64,000 nucleotides of DNA from G965197005 sp965197005 (GCA_965197005.1 OZ239982.1:558001-622000), one strand, 5' to 3'. Counted from the stretch's first letter, positions 17,966 through 26,853 are shown. Program-made: numbers and translations. The notes: generated by a model not told the origin, from the letters alone.

Positions 17966-18151
17966 ATGGCGAATAAAACCGTTAAAGTAACACAAACTCG
18001 TAGTATTATCGGACGTTTACCAAAGCATCGTGATACGATTAGAGGGTTAGGGTTACGTAAGATTGGTCATACTGTAGAACTAGAAGATACTCCTTCTGTT
18101 CGTGGTATGATTAAAAAAGTTGAATATATGGTAAAGGTTGAAGGGGAGTAA
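17966..18151 (+). CDS. rpmD: 50S ribosomal protein L30
   Basis: 61 residues. Small 50S protein. KTVKVTQTRSIIGRLPKHRDTI (in two halves) and LGLRKIGHTVELEDTPSVRGMI match the family. It lies 3 bp after rpsE and 1 bp before rplO. Confidence 0.96.
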   Translation: MANKTVKVTQTRSIIGRLPKHRDTIRGLGLRKIGHTVELEDTPSVRGMIKKVEYMVKVEGE

Positions 18152-18152
18152 T

Positions 18153-18587
18153 ATGAAACTCAATGAACTTAGCCCTGCCGCTGGCTCAAGACCTGCTGCA
18201 AAGCGTGTCGGTCGTGGTATTGGTAGTGGTTTAGGCAAAACCTGTGGCCGTGGTCATAAGGGACAAAAGTCACGTTCTGGTGGTAAGGTTGCACGCGGTT
18301 TTGAAGGTGGTCAAATGCCCATTCAACGTCGAGTGCCTAAATTTGGCTTTACTTCACGTAAAGCCCCATTTATTGCCGAAATTAGATTGCATGAATTGGC
18401 ATTAGTCAAAGACGGCGAAGTAACACTTAATTCTTTAAAAGAAGCTGGCGTTATTGCGCAAAAAATGAAAGATGCAAAAGTAATGCTTTCAGGTGAAATT
18501 AAAACAGCAGTAACCGTAAAAGGCTTACGTGTTACTAAAGGTGCAAAAGCAGCCATCGAGGCCGCTGGCGGAAAGGTTGAAGACTAA
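18153..18587 (+). CDS. rplO: 50S ribosomal protein L15
   Basis: 144 residues, the E. coli length, starting at the ATG at 18153 (MKLNELSPAAGSR). The TTG at 18138 would overlap rpmD and is rejected. The Gly-rich N-terminal extension GRGIGSGLGKTCGRGHKGQK threads into 23S rRNA. AAGGGGAGTAAT provides the ribosome-binding site. The TAA overlaps the secY ATG (TAATG). Confidence 0.97.
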   Translation: MKLNELSPAAGSRPAAKRVGRGIGSGLGKTCGRGHKGQKSRSGGKVARGFEGGQMPIQRRVPKFGFTSRKAPFIAEIRLHELALVKDGEVTLNSLKEAGVIAQKMKDAKVMLSGEIKTAVTVKGLRVTKGAKAAIEAAGGKVED

Positions 18588-19918
18588 TGTCTAAAAAAGA
18601 AGCAGCAAAACAAATGATGCAAGCATCAGGTGGTGGATTAAGCGAACTATGGGCGCGCATTCGTTATCTTTTGATTGCAATTTTAGTTTATAGAATTGGA
18701 ACACACATTCCAGTGCCAGGTATTAATCCAGAAGCACTGGAGCGTTTGTTTAACCAAAATCAAGGCACTATTTTGGAAATGTTTAATATGTTTTCAGGGG
18801 GCGCACTTGAGCGCATGAGTATTCTTGCTTTAGGTATCATGCCCTATATTTCTGCTTCTATTATTATGCAACTGTTAACTGCAGTCACTCCGCAACTAGA
18901 ACAGCTTAAAAAAGAAGGCGAGGCAGGACGACGTAAAATTACCCAATATACCCGATATGGTACGCTTATTTTGGCTACCGTACAGGCATTTGGGGTTTCT
19001 GCTGGTCTTGCTAGTCAAGGTGTTACCTTTGATACAGGTATCGGTTTTTATGTTGCTGCCGTTCCCTCTTTTGTAGCGGGTGCTGTATTTATGATGTGGC
19101 TTGGCGAACAAGTAACAGAACATGGTATTGGTAATGGTATTTCAATGCTTATTTTTGCAGGTATTGTCGCAGGATTGCCCAGTGCCATTGGGCAAGCATT
19201 TGAATCTACACGTCAAGGGGATTTAAATATTCTTTTGCTTTTGGCCATTGCCATTTTAGCCGTCTTAGTTATTGCTTTTGTTATTTTTGTTGAACGTGGT
19301 CAGCGTCGCATTACCATTAACTACGCAAAACGCCAGCAAGGTCGTCAGCAGTTTGCTGCACAAACCAGTCATCTGCCTTTAAAACTAAATATGGCAGGTG
19401 TTATTCCTGCAATTTTTGCCTCTAGTCTACTATTGTTCCCAGCCTCTATTGGGCAATGGTTTGGACAAAGTGAGGGTATGAGCTGGTTGCAAGATATTAG
19501 CTTAGCACTAGCGCCTAGTCAGCCTCTTTATATTGTATTGTTTGCTGCAGGTATTATTTTCTTTTGTTACTTTTATACAGCATTAATGTTTAATCCTCGT
19601 GAAGTTGCAGAGAATTTAAAGAAATCAGGTGCGTTCATCGCAGGTATTCGTCCTGGTCAGCAAACTGCAAATTATATAGATAATGTACTTGGTCGCTTGA
19701 CCTTATTTGGTTCATTGTATATGGCTGCAGTTTGTTTATTGCCACAATTTTTAGTGGTGTCAGCTGATGTTCCTTTCTATTTTGGTGGTACATCACTGTT
19801 AATTGTTGTGGTTGTGGTTATGGATTTCATGGCGCAAGTGCAATCACACTTAATGTCTCATCAATACGAGTCATTAATGAAAAAATCTAATCTTAAGAAT
19901 TTTGGCTCAACTCGTTGA
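18587..19918 (+). CDS. secY: Preprotein translocase subunit SecY
   Basis: 443 residues, the E. coli length, with ten predicted membrane segments. The channel through which SecA-driven and SRP-targeted proteins cross or enter the inner membrane. The conserved TM2 region AILVYRIGTHIPVPG, the plug-side GIMPYISASIIMQLL and the C-terminal cytoplasmic loop are intact. Translationally coupled to rplO by TAATG. Exports or inserts many of the other gene products in this window. Confidence 0.98.
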   Translation: MSKKEAAKQMMQASGGGLSELWARIRYLLIAILVYRIGTHIPVPGINPEALERLFNQNQGTILEMFNMFSGGALERMSILALGIMPYISASIIMQLLTAVTPQLEQLKKEGEAGRRKITQYTRYGTLILATVQAFGVSAGLASQGVTFDTGIGFYVAAVPSFVAGAVFMMWLGEQVTEHGIGNGISMLIFAGIVAGLPSAIGQAFESTRQGDLNILLLLAIAILAVLVIAFVIFVERGQRRITINYAKRQQGRQQFAAQTSHLPLKLNMAGVIPAIFASSLLLFPASIGQWFGQSEGMSWLQDISLALAPSQPLYIVLFAAGIIFFCYFYTALMFNPREVAENLKKSGAFIAGIRPGQQTANYIDNVLGRLTLFGSLYMAAVCLLPQFLVVSADVPFYFGGTSLLIVVVVVMDFMAQVQSHLMSHQYESLMKKSNLKNFGSTR

Positions 19919-19937
19919 GCTTATTTAGGAGTCAAAA

Positions 19938-20051
19938 ATGAAAGTACGCGCTTCAGTAAAAAAAGTTTGTCGTAATTGTAAAGTAATTCGCCGTAATGGC
20001 AGTGTGCGAGTGATCTGCTCAGATCCAAAGCACAAACAGCGTCAGGGTTAA
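19938..20051 (+). CDS. rpmJ: 50S ribosomal protein L36 (zinc-ribbon form)
   Basis: 37 residues: begins MKVRASVKKVCRNC and ends DPKHKQRQG. The zinc ligands Cys11, Cys14, Cys27 and His32 are all present, so this is the zinc-binding C-plus form. TTAGGAGTCAAAA precedes the ATG, 19 bp after secY. It ends the spc group; a separate promoter for the alpha group follows. Confidence 0.96.
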   Translation: MKVRASVKKVCRNCKVIRRNGSVRVICSDPKHKQRQG

Positions 20052-20081
20052 ACCTGATATTTGGTGGGGTTAGAAATAGGC

Positions 20082-20110
20082 TTGCAAGTTTTTTAAAATT
20101 GCAGTATTAT
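20082..20110 (+). promoter_or_regulatory. Candidate promoter of the alpha operon
   Basis: TTGCAA (20082-20087), a 17-bp spacer and TATTAT (20105-20110) in the 98-bp gap between rpmJ and rpsM. It would allow rpsM-rpsK-rpsD-rpoA-rplQ to be transcribed separately from the upstream genes. Confidence 0.5.
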
Positions 20111-20149
20111 CTCGCGCCCTTAAATTAAGTAATAGAGATGGAGTAGACA

Positions 20150-20506
20150 ATGGCCCGTATTGCCGGTGTCAACGTCCCTGATAACAAACATGCAGTGATT
20201 TCACTGACATACGTTTACGGTATAGGACGCACATTAGCCAAACAAATTTGTGTTGATGCAAAATTAGATGAAGCCACTAAAATGGGTGAACTTAATGAGC
20301 AACAGCTCGATACCGTTCGTAATGAAGTAGCTAAATACACAGTTGAAGGTGATTTGCGCCGTGAAGTGCAAATGAGCATCAAGCGATTGATGGATTTAGG
20401 TTGCTATCGTGGAATTCGTCATCGTCGTGGTTTACCACTTCGTGGACAGCGCACTAAAACAAATGCAAGAACCCGTAAAGGTCCTCGCAAGCCAATTCGC
20501 AAATAA
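20150..20506 (+). CDS. rpsM: 30S ribosomal protein S13
   Basis: 118 residues, the E. coli length. Head protein that forms inter-subunit bridges with L5 and touches P-site tRNA through its C-terminal tail. ARIAGVNVPDNKHAVI, the GIRHRRGLPLRGQRT signature and the tail KGPRKPIRK are standard. GATGGAGTAGACA precedes the start. Confidence 0.98.
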   Translation: MARIAGVNVPDNKHAVISLTYVYGIGRTLAKQICVDAKLDEATKMGELNEQQLDTVRNEVAKYTVEGDLRREVQMSIKRLMDLGCYRGIRHRRGLPLRGQRTKTNARTRKGPRKPIRK

Positions 20507-20578
20507 ATTATTTGCCTGGCATTTAGTGTAGCTGCATTTTTTCAGGTTGCAGTGTTGATATTAAACTAGGAATTAAAA

Positions 20579-20968
20579 ATGGCTAAGCCAAATAAATCGA
20601 CTAAGAAAAAAGTCAAAAAGCAAATAGCTGATGGTATTGCGCATATTCATGCGTCTTTTAATAATACCATCATCACAATCACAGACCGTCAAGGTAATGC
20701 GCTTTCTTGGGCAACCGCTGGTGGTTCAGGTTTTCGTGGTTCACGTAAGAGCACACCTTTTGCAGCGCAAGTTGCAGCAGAACGTGCAGGTGAAGCAGCG
20801 AAAGAATATGGTCTAAAAAACCTTGATGTAGAAGTAAAAGGTCCAGGACCTGGCCGTGAGTCTGCAGTGCGTGCACTGAATGCTTGTGGTTATACTATTT
20901 CTAACATTACAGATGTGACACCCATTCCGCATAATGGTTGTCGTCCACCCAAGAAACGTCGAGTATAG
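20579..20968 (+). CDS. rpsK: 30S ribosomal protein S11
   Basis: 129 residues. Platform protein beside the Shine-Dalgarno helix. GIAHIHASFNNTIITITDRQ and the C-terminal DVTPIPHNGCRPPKKRRV are signatures; the latter contains the NG pair that forms isoaspartate in E. coli. The overlapping Leu/His-rich frames at 20631 and 20679 are shadows. Confidence 0.98.
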   Translation: MAKPNKSTKKKVKKQIADGIAHIHASFNNTIITITDRQGNALSWATAGGSGFRGSRKSTPFAAQVAAERAGEAAKEYGLKNLDVEVKGPGPGRESAVRALNACGYTISNITDVTPIPHNGCRPPKKRRV

Positions 20969-20980
20969 GAGGCGAGAATA

Positions 20981-21601
20981 ATGGCACGTTATATTGGTCC
21001 AAAGTGTAAATTATCACGCCGTGAAGGAACGGATTTATTCCTTAAAAGTGGCATTCGTGCTATCGACACAAAATGCAAAATGGAAACCAAACCCGGTGTT
21101 CATGGTGCAGGTCGAGGACGCTTGTCTGATTATGGATTACAGTTGCGAGAAAAACAAAAAGTCCGCCGTTTATACGGCATACTTGAAAAGCAATTCCGTA
21201 GCTACTACAAAAAAGCAGCTCGTACCAAGGGTGTAACAGGCGAAAATCTTTTACAGTTATTAGAAAGTCGTTTAGACAATGTTGTTTATCGTATGGGATT
21301 TGGCTCTACTCGTGCTGAATCTAGACAGCTTGTTTCGCATAAGGCAGTTTTGGTTAATGGTAAATCTGTAAACGTACCATCTTATATGGTTAAAGCAGGT
21401 GATGTGGTTTCTGTACGTGAGAAATCAAAAAACCAAGAACGTATTAAAACAGCTTTGCAACTATCAGGGCAAAGAGCGGATTGTAATTGGTTGGTCGTTA
21501 ATGCTGAAAAAGCAGAAGGTACATTTACTTCAGCACCTGAGCGTGCAGAATTACCTGCTGAAATTAACGAAAATCTAATTGTTGAACTTTACTCTAAGTA
21601 A
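20981..21601 (+). CDS. rpsD: 30S ribosomal protein S4
   Basis: 206 residues, the E. coli length. Primary assembly protein at the mRNA entry channel; in enterobacteria it is the autoregulator of the alpha operon. CKLSRREGTDLFLKSG and the S4 domain LLESRLDNVVYRMGFGSTR are intact. AGGAGGCGAGAATA gives a strong ribosome-binding site, 12 bp after rpsK. Confidence 0.98.
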   Translation: MARYIGPKCKLSRREGTDLFLKSGIRAIDTKCKMETKPGVHGAGRGRLSDYGLQLREKQKVRRLYGILEKQFRSYYKKAARTKGVTGENLLQLLESRLDNVVYRMGFGSTRAESRQLVSHKAVLVNGKSVNVPSYMVKAGDVVSVREKSKNQERIKTALQLSGQRADCNWLVVNAEKAEGTFTSAPERAELPAEINENLIVELYSK

Positions 21602-21619
21602 TTAACTAAAGAGGCGTAC

Positions 21620-22615
21620 ATGCAACAGCACGTAGCAGATGAACTATTAACTCCTCGTCACATTGATGTGAGCGAGCAAGGTGAAAAAACAGCAAAGATT
21701 ACCCTAGAGCCTCTTGAGCGTGGTTTTGGTTATACCCTAGGAAATGCTTTGCGCCGTATTTTGTTATCGTCCATGCCTGGTGCAGCGATTACAGAATGCG
21801 AAATTGAAGGTGTACAACATGAGTACAGTACCATTGAAGGTGTGCAGGAAGATGTAATTGAAATTCTACTTAATTTAAAAGAAGTTGCAGTTCGTTTACA
21901 TAGTCGTGAAGATGCTCAAGTTCACCTAAATAAAGTAGGTCCTTGTGTGGTAACCGCAGGTGATATACAGCTTGACCATGGGGTGGAAATAATGAACCCA
22001 GAATTGGTTATTGCAAATATTGCTAAAGGTGCAGAATTAAAGATGAATCTTTCAATTCGTGCTGGTCGTGGTTATGAAACTGTTGAGGCACGTAACTTAA
22101 ACCAAGAAGAAAGCAAAATGATTGGCAAGTTGCAGCTTGATGCAACTTATAGCCCTGTCAAGCGTGTTGCCTATTCGGTTGATAATGCCCGTGTTGAGCA
22201 GCGTACAGACCTTGATAAACTGATTATTGAATTAGAAACAGACGGCACAATTGAGCCTGAAGAAGCCATTCGTTGTTCAGCGAATATTTTACAACAGCAA
22301 TTATCTGCTTTTGTAGATTTAAAACACGAAGAAGTGGTTGATACAGTGCCAGAAGAGGAAGAAGTTGATCCAATCTTATTGCGTCCTGTAGATGATTTAG
22401 AGCTAACTGTGCGTTCGGCTAACTGTTTGAAAGCGGAAAGCATTTATTACATTGGTGATCTTATCCAACGTACTGAAACAGAATTGTTAAAAACGCCAAA
22501 TTTGGGTAAGAAATCACTTACTGAAATTAAAGATGTGCTTGCATCACGTGGTCTTTCTTTGAGTATGCACCTTGAAAACTGGCCACCTGCCAGCTTGCGT
22601 ACTGAAGAAAAATAA
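21620..22615 (+). CDS. rpoA: DNA-directed RNA polymerase subunit alpha
   Basis: 331 residues. The N-terminal dimerisation domain (PLERGFGYTLGNALRRILL, about residues 30-48) assembles beta and beta-prime. The C-terminal domain (LTVRSANCLKAESIYYIGDL and LLKTPNLGKKSLTEIK) binds UP elements and activators. The acidic linker EEEEVDP is slightly longer than in E. coli. The N-terminal domain sequence resembles Pseudomonas RpoA more than Moraxella RpoA as I remember them. 18 bp after rpsD. Confidence 0.98.
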   Translation: MQQHVADELLTPRHIDVSEQGEKTAKITLEPLERGFGYTLGNALRRILLSSMPGAAITECEIEGVQHEYSTIEGVQEDVIEILLNLKEVAVRLHSREDAQVHLNKVGPCVVTAGDIQLDHGVEIMNPELVIANIAKGAELKMNLSIRAGRGYETVEARNLNQEESKMIGKLQLDATYSPVKRVAYSVDNARVEQRTDLDKLIIELETDGTIEPEEAIRCSANILQQQLSAFVDLKHEEVVDTVPEEEEVDPILLRPVDDLELTVRSANCLKAESIYYIGDLIQRTETELLKTPNLGKKSLTEIKDVLASRGLSLSMHLENWPPASLRTEEK

Positions 22616-22646
22616 GTATCCGTGATTTAACCTAAGGAATTAAACT

Positions 22647-23069
22647 ATGCGTCATCGTAAAAGTGGTCGTCACTTAAACCGAAATAGTTCTCATAGAAAA
22701 GCTATGTTTAAAAATATGGCATGCTCTCTATTTGAACATGAATTAATTAAAACTACCGTACCTAAAGCCAAAGAGTTACGCCGTGTAGCAGAACCACTGA
22801 TTACACTTGCTAAGCAAGATTCAGTGGCTAATCGTCGTCTGGCGTTTAATCGTACACGTAATAAAGCTATGGTTGGTAAATTATTTGCTGAACTTGGTCC
22901 TCGTTATCAGGAGCGTCCAGGTGGTTACATTCGTATTTTAAAATGCGGTAATCGTGCAGGAGATAATGCGCCTATGGCTTATGTTGAATTGGTTGATCGT
23001 CCTTTACCTGAAGTTGAAGAAACTGAAGACGAAAAAGTAGAAAATAAAGAAGCTGAAGCAGCAGAATAA
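22647..23069 (+). CDS. rplQ: 50S ribosomal protein L17
   Basis: 140 residues against 127 in E. coli. MRHRKSGRHLNRNSSHRKAM and the RPGGYIRILKCGNRAGDNAP signature are clear. The extra length is an acidic tail of Glu-rich residues after VELVDRPLP, as in several gammaproteobacteria. Last gene of the alpha group, followed by a terminator. Confidence 0.97.
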   Translation: MRHRKSGRHLNRNSSHRKAMFKNMACSLFEHELIKTTVPKAKELRRVAEPLITLAKQDSVANRRLAFNRTRNKAMVGKLFAELGPRYQERPGGYIRILKCGNRAGDNAPMAYVELVDRPLPEVEETEDEKVENKEAEAAE

Positions 23070-23086
23070 ACTATTTTTTATTTGAT

Positions 23087-23112
23087 AAACCGCATTAATT
23101 TGCGGTTTTTTT
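23087..23112 (+). terminator. Intrinsic terminator after rplQ
   Basis: AAACCGCA/TGCGGTTT stem with a TTAATT loop and seven T. It ends the ribosomal block begun at rpsJ. A second weak hairpin ATGCC/GGCAT (23113-23130) follows. Confidence 0.9.
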
Positions 23113-23192
23113 ATGCCTATCAATCGGCATTCTCTTTTATTTTCAGCCTTTTCCTTGGCTTTAAATGAGGCTTTTTATGCTGTTTTATTATT

Positions 23193-23750
23193 TTATATAT
23201 GAATATCAAATAAATAAGATTTCAAATCGTCAAAACCAATTAATATTGGTAAAAAAATACCTAATTGAGTGCCTACTGGATCTATCCAGTACATAATGCA
23301 TAAACAAAAAATAATACTTAATAAAGCAGTAAAAAAACCATAAAAAATATATTTTATAATATTTATTTTATTTATTTCTTTGGTAATAATTTGATATGAT
23401 TGCATGAGAAATAAAGCCAGTAAGAATATAGTAAGTACTTTTGTTTCTTCCTCAAAAATAAGCAATCCTAGTGGTATACATGGGAAAATTAATAACAGAT
23501 CAACAAAACCCCATAAGAAATATTTTATATTTGACTTTTCACTGACTGATAATCCTTTTACCTTATAATAAAATATTATTAATAAAAAAGGTAAAATAAA
23601 TCCTAGAAAAATTATATCTTTAGAGCGATAAATTAAGCCTGCAACAATAAATGTGACAAGTAGCAAACAACTAATAATTAGCAAGGCATCACTTTGATTT
23701 TTATCTGTTTTATCAGTCTGTTGATTGCCTGTGTTTTGGTGTTTACTCAT
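23193..23750 (-). CDS. Hypothetical multi-pass membrane protein
   Basis: 185 residues, not recognised. A polar 21-residue N-terminus (MSKHQNTGNQQTDKTDKNQS) is followed by about six hydrophobic segments: roughly 22-40, 46-63, 75-98, 104-120, 131-155 and 158-172. Codon use is much more A/T-rich (many ATA, AAA, TTA) than in neighbouring genes, as is common for ORFans or transferred genes. Spacing to the possible upstream small gene is 9 bp, so the two may be co-transcribed. No enzymatic motif is visible. Confidence 0.6.
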   Translation of the reverse strand: MSKHQNTGNQQTDKTDKNQSDALLIISCLLLVTFIVAGLIYRSKDIIFLGFILPFLLIIFYYKVKGLSVSEKSNIKYFLWGFVDLLLIFPCIPLGLLIFEEETKVLTIFLLALFLMQSYQIITKEINKINIIKYIFYGFFTALLSIIFCLCIMYWIDPVGTQLGIFLPILIGFDDLKSYLFDIHI

Positions 23751-23759
23751 TATATAATC

Positions 23760-23999
23760 TCAATTTATCATTGGTGTCTTTAAAGTCATCATTACCAGAT
23801 TTGCGGTCAAACCAATGGTATTGAGTTGTTTACGATTAGGCATCATCAATATTAGTAACTGTTGCGACTGATATTGCTTAGAGCCATGTAATATCCAAAA
23901 CGCTGCCTCAGCAACTTCGACAATTGCTGTGCTGGTCTTTGTTTCTGTTAAAACCTCGCTGCTGCCTTTGCGTTTTTTTGATATACATAAAACTGCCAT
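23760..23999 (-). CDS. Possible small hypothetical protein
   Basis: 79 residues (MAVLCISKKRKGSSEVLTET...). Not recognised. No good ribosome-binding site precedes its ATG, and the composition is unremarkable. The only support is its position: same strand, ending 9 bp before the start of the membrane-protein gene, in a 300-bp stretch that otherwise holds nothing. It may be a spurious frame or a decayed gene remnant. Confidence 0.25.
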   Translation of the reverse strand: MAVLCISKKRKGSSEVLTETKTSTAIVEVAEAAFWILHGSKQYQSQQLLILMMPNRKQLNTIGLTANLVMMTLKTPMIN

Positions 24000-24057
24000 T
24001 AATAAAATGCTGATTATATCATTTGCTTAATGCTTTTCTAATTATCATTAGGGCTCA

Positions 24058-24837
24058 TTACTTGGGCATTAATAAATCAGTGACAAAGCGGCTAATACCA
24101 TTGGGGCTATATTTTGTCAGAAGTCCAAGTAGTTTAGCTTGTATTCCAGGGATAATCATAAACTGTTTGCGCTCAATGCCTGCATAGATTTTTTTGCTGG
24201 CATACTCTAAGGATAAATGTCCTGCAAGAAGTTTCATACGTACAGCAACTGGGCTTCTGTGTTTTCGTTCTTCTTCAATCATCGGCGTTTCTACTTCAGG
24301 CGGGCAAACCACTGAAAGTCGTATACCTTTGGGCTTAAGCTCAATACGCAGTATCTCTGCAAAGCTGATAATTGCGGCTTTTGAGGCTGCATAAGCACTG
24401 TAACCATAACAAGGAATTTGCCCAGCCATAGATGCAAATAATACCAGTTGACCGTTAGCACGAAGGTGTTTGATTCCTGCGGCACAGACATAACGAGTGC
24501 CTAATAAATTGACCTCAATAATACGCTTAAATGCCTCATTGGACTGCTCGCTAAACGCAATGGACTGACAAATGCCAGCAGTATGAATAATTATATCTGG
24601 GGCTTGTGTCCGAGCGGCTTGGGCAAAGGTTGAATTCACCGCTTGAGGGTCGCACACATCGAGCGGATAAAACGATATAGAGTTAGGGCTTTGGCTTAGA
24701 GCTTGTAATTCATTGAGTACATTGCTGCCATCTTGTATGTCAAATAGGCTGATGCTGTGACCTGCTTGTATAAAGTGCCGTGCAAGGGCTTTGCCCATGC
24801 CACTTGCACCGCCTACGATAAAAATATGCTTGCTCAT
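24058..24837 (-). CDS. Short-chain dehydrogenase/reductase
   Basis: 259 residues of the classical SDR fold. NAD(P) site VGGASGMGKALA at residues 8-19, the NAG-type position as HTAGICQS, catalytic Ser in LVLFASMAG, and Tyr/Lys in YSAYAASKAA. The C-terminal part (VETPMIEEE, GIERKQFMIIPG, C-terminal hydrophobic helix) resembles the 3-ketodihydrosphingosine-reductase-like SDR group, so a lipid-linked ketone is a reasonable guess. It starts 3 bp after the stop of the secreted beta-propeller gene, implying one operon. Substrate not determined. Confidence 0.8.
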   Translation of the reverse strand: MSKHIFIVGGASGMGKALARHFIQAGHSISLFDIQDGSNVLNELQALSQSPNSISFYPLDVCDPQAVNSTFAQAARTQAPDIIIHTAGICQSIAFSEQSNEAFKRIIEVNLLGTRYVCAAGIKHLRANGQLVLFASMAGQIPCYGYSAYAASKAAIISFAEILRIELKPKGIRLSVVCPPEVETPMIEEERKHRSPVAVRMKLLAGHLSLEYASKKIYAGIERKQFMIIPGIQAKLLGLLTKYSPNGISRFVTDLLMPK

Positions 24838-24840
24838 AGG

Positions 24841-26613
24841 TTACTCCTGTTTTGTGGTTGAGTGATAAGAGGGGTTTAAACACATAAATTTGGGACGAGC
24901 ACCTTCTATAGCTCCAGCAGGTAAATTGGCGTTGCTAGTGCAAACCTCTCCTTGTTCGGTAAAAATAAAGTCACGCAAAAAGGTAACACGAGTAGGACTT
25001 GGGTAGGCGACAAATTTTTCTGTTTTAGCATCAAAACGGAGTATGCGGTCAGACATATTGGCAGCAATCCAAATCTGTTGGGTGTGCGGGTGCACTGCAA
25101 GGGCATAAGGTGTTTCGTATTCGTTGTCTGCTAATAAAGGCAGTTTGTAACTGTTTACAAACTGCTTGTGTTGGGCGTTGAACTTCATCAGTATGCCTTC
25201 TTCAAATGAGGGAATCCAAAGTGTGCCTTGTTGATCAAAGCGTAGTCGTCTGGGTGCTTTATGTGGGGTTTTAAATTCTTCAACCTCTAAGGTATTTGGG
25301 TCAACTCGCCCGATGTAACCAGAATACAATTTGGAATACCAAATGCTGCCATCAATGGGATTAATGTCAATGCCATAGGGTAGGTTTAAAATACGCCGTC
25401 CTTCACCGGTGAGCTTGTGGTGTGAGAGGGTCACATGCAGGTCTTGTTTACCAAATAACGCCGCTACTTTTAAGACTGTAGGTAGCATTAGATCACTTAA
25501 CCAGCGCCAAAAACCATTGCTTGGCAGCTCGATAATTGTGACTTTTTTGCTTTTAATATCCATACGTCCAATTTGATTACTTAGAGCAAGGGTAAACCAC
25601 AGAGTACCCTGTGCATCAAAGCGTAAGGTATGCGGATAAATGACATCATCATCGAGGGCAATAAATTCAAATTGTTTGCTTTTAGGGTCAAAAATGCCAA
25701 TTTCTGAAGAGAGCGAACAGGTTAGGTACATTTTATCATCAGGACCTCGTACGATAGAGTGAGGGCCATGATGGGCACTAAAGGTACCAAGTGGTGCTAC
25801 AGCTCCAGCAAAGTCGCCTCCTAAGGGCAGGTCGTTGGCGGGTAGTTTCAGGCTTTCTATTTGGTTGCTGTGGCTATCGAGTATCCAAATTCTATCATCA
25901 CTCATATCCACGCCGTAGAGTTTGCCATCAGCACCCTGCTCGATATCGTGTACATAATTCATCGCACCGCCAAATGCCCATTCACGCATTTTGGCTTGGG
26001 GCAATTCAGGGTGCATGGCTAAGGTTTGTACATTTTTAACGGCTTTGCCATTAAATTCTTTGCTTAGAGTTTTGGCAAACTCGCGTTCATTTTTCCAAGT
26101 GATTAATGCTCCATAGCCTTGCATGCGAGAGATGATGACTTGCCATTGCACCTCGCTTTTGGGGCGACGGGTATAATCGTTACCCATTTGATGGCAAAAA
26201 TGGCATTGGCTTACGAAATCCTGTTTGGTATCAGCACTTTTCCAACGCACACTGGCTGCGTGTGCGCTGGCGGTGAGTTGCTTGGAAATCTCTTTAGGGT
26301 CACTTAAACGGCGTAATTGTAGGTTTAGCGGAGGCGTTAATTGCTGTGCATTAGCCAGCACAGTATCGGCGTATGCTGCCCCTGAGCGCACACGTAAATT
26401 AACAGGCGCACTCAATTGAGAGGTGGTTAATGACCATTTGCCGTCAGTATCTGAATAGACGGTTTCTGCTACGCCTTGAGCATCGGTAAGGGTAATCATG
26501 GCACCTGCAACTTTGGTCTGTGTATTTAGGCTTACTTCGCCATAAAGATGAATGGATTGGGCGCTGAGTGTGTTACAAAAGCTGATTAGTAAGAAAATAA
26601 AGGATAAACGCAT
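24841..26613 (-). CDS. Secreted fusion: CarboxypepD_reg-like domain, c-haem site, virginiamycin B lyase-like beta-propeller
   Basis: 590 residues. A signal peptide (about 1-19, cleaved near LSAQS) is followed by a carboxypeptidase regulatory-like beta-sandwich at roughly 22-95 (SLNTQTKVAGAMITLTDAQG). Next comes a segment with CHFCH (CxxCH), a covalent haem c site, followed by MGNDYTRRPKSEVQW. The C-terminal 370 residues form SMP-30/Vgb-like blades: repeated patterns such as YGIDINPIDGSIWYSKLY and LRFDAQGTLWFTLA. The protein is therefore expected in the periplasm as a haem protein. Resemblance to streptogramin lyase is only fold-level and does not imply resistance. It lies upstream of the SDR gene in the same operon and may feed electrons from an oxidation, but the substrate is unknown. 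Confidence 0.75.
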   Translation of the reverse strand: MRLSFIFLLISFCNTLSAQSIHLYGEVSLNTQTKVAGAMITLTDAQGVAETVYSDTDGKWSLTTSQLSAPVNLRVRSGAAYADTVLANAQQLTPPLNLQLRRLSDPKEISKQLTASAHAASVRWKSADTKQDFVSQCHFCHQMGNDYTRRPKSEVQWQVIISRMQGYGALITWKNEREFAKTLSKEFNGKAVKNVQTLAMHPELPQAKMREWAFGGAMNYVHDIEQGADGKLYGVDMSDDRIWILDSHSNQIESLKLPANDLPLGGDFAGAVAPLGTFSAHHGPHSIVRGPDDKMYLTCSLSSEIGIFDPKSKQFEFIALDDDVIYPHTLRFDAQGTLWFTLALSNQIGRMDIKSKKVTIIELPSNGFWRWLSDLMLPTVLKVAALFGKQDLHVTLSHHKLTGEGRRILNLPYGIDINPIDGSIWYSKLYSGYIGRVDPNTLEVEEFKTPHKAPRRLRFDQQGTLWIPSFEEGILMKFNAQHKQFVNSYKLPLLADNEYETPYALAVHPHTQQIWIAANMSDRILRFDAKTEKFVAYPSPTRVTFLRDFIFTEQGEVCTSNANLPAGAIEGARPKFMCLNPSYHSTTKQE

Positions 26614-26853
26614 GTCTGCTCTCTGTTATGTTTTTATTATTCTCGTATTTTAACCTTTAGTTATAATAAAAAAATCGCCATTTTTATCTATTATTACTTT
26701 TATTGATAAATAGCATATTTTTATAATAAATATGGAGGCTGGTTTAAATAAGCTATTAGTTGCTTTTTGTTTTTGCTGTATTTGTATGGCAGGGTAAAAT
26801 GTGTTGCACAAATAAGTTAATCGGTTACAGTGATAAGCAAGGAGGATATGATT

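Noticed and set aside
23113..23180. Further terminators after rplQ
   Set aside because: ATGCC/GGCAT and AGCC/GGCT hairpins are short and lack proper T-runs; the first hairpin suffices.
24841..26613. Reading the propeller protein as a virginiamycin B lyase (resistance gene)
   Set aside because: The fold is similar, but a signal peptide, a regulatory-like domain and a CxxCH haem site make a resistance lyase unlikely.
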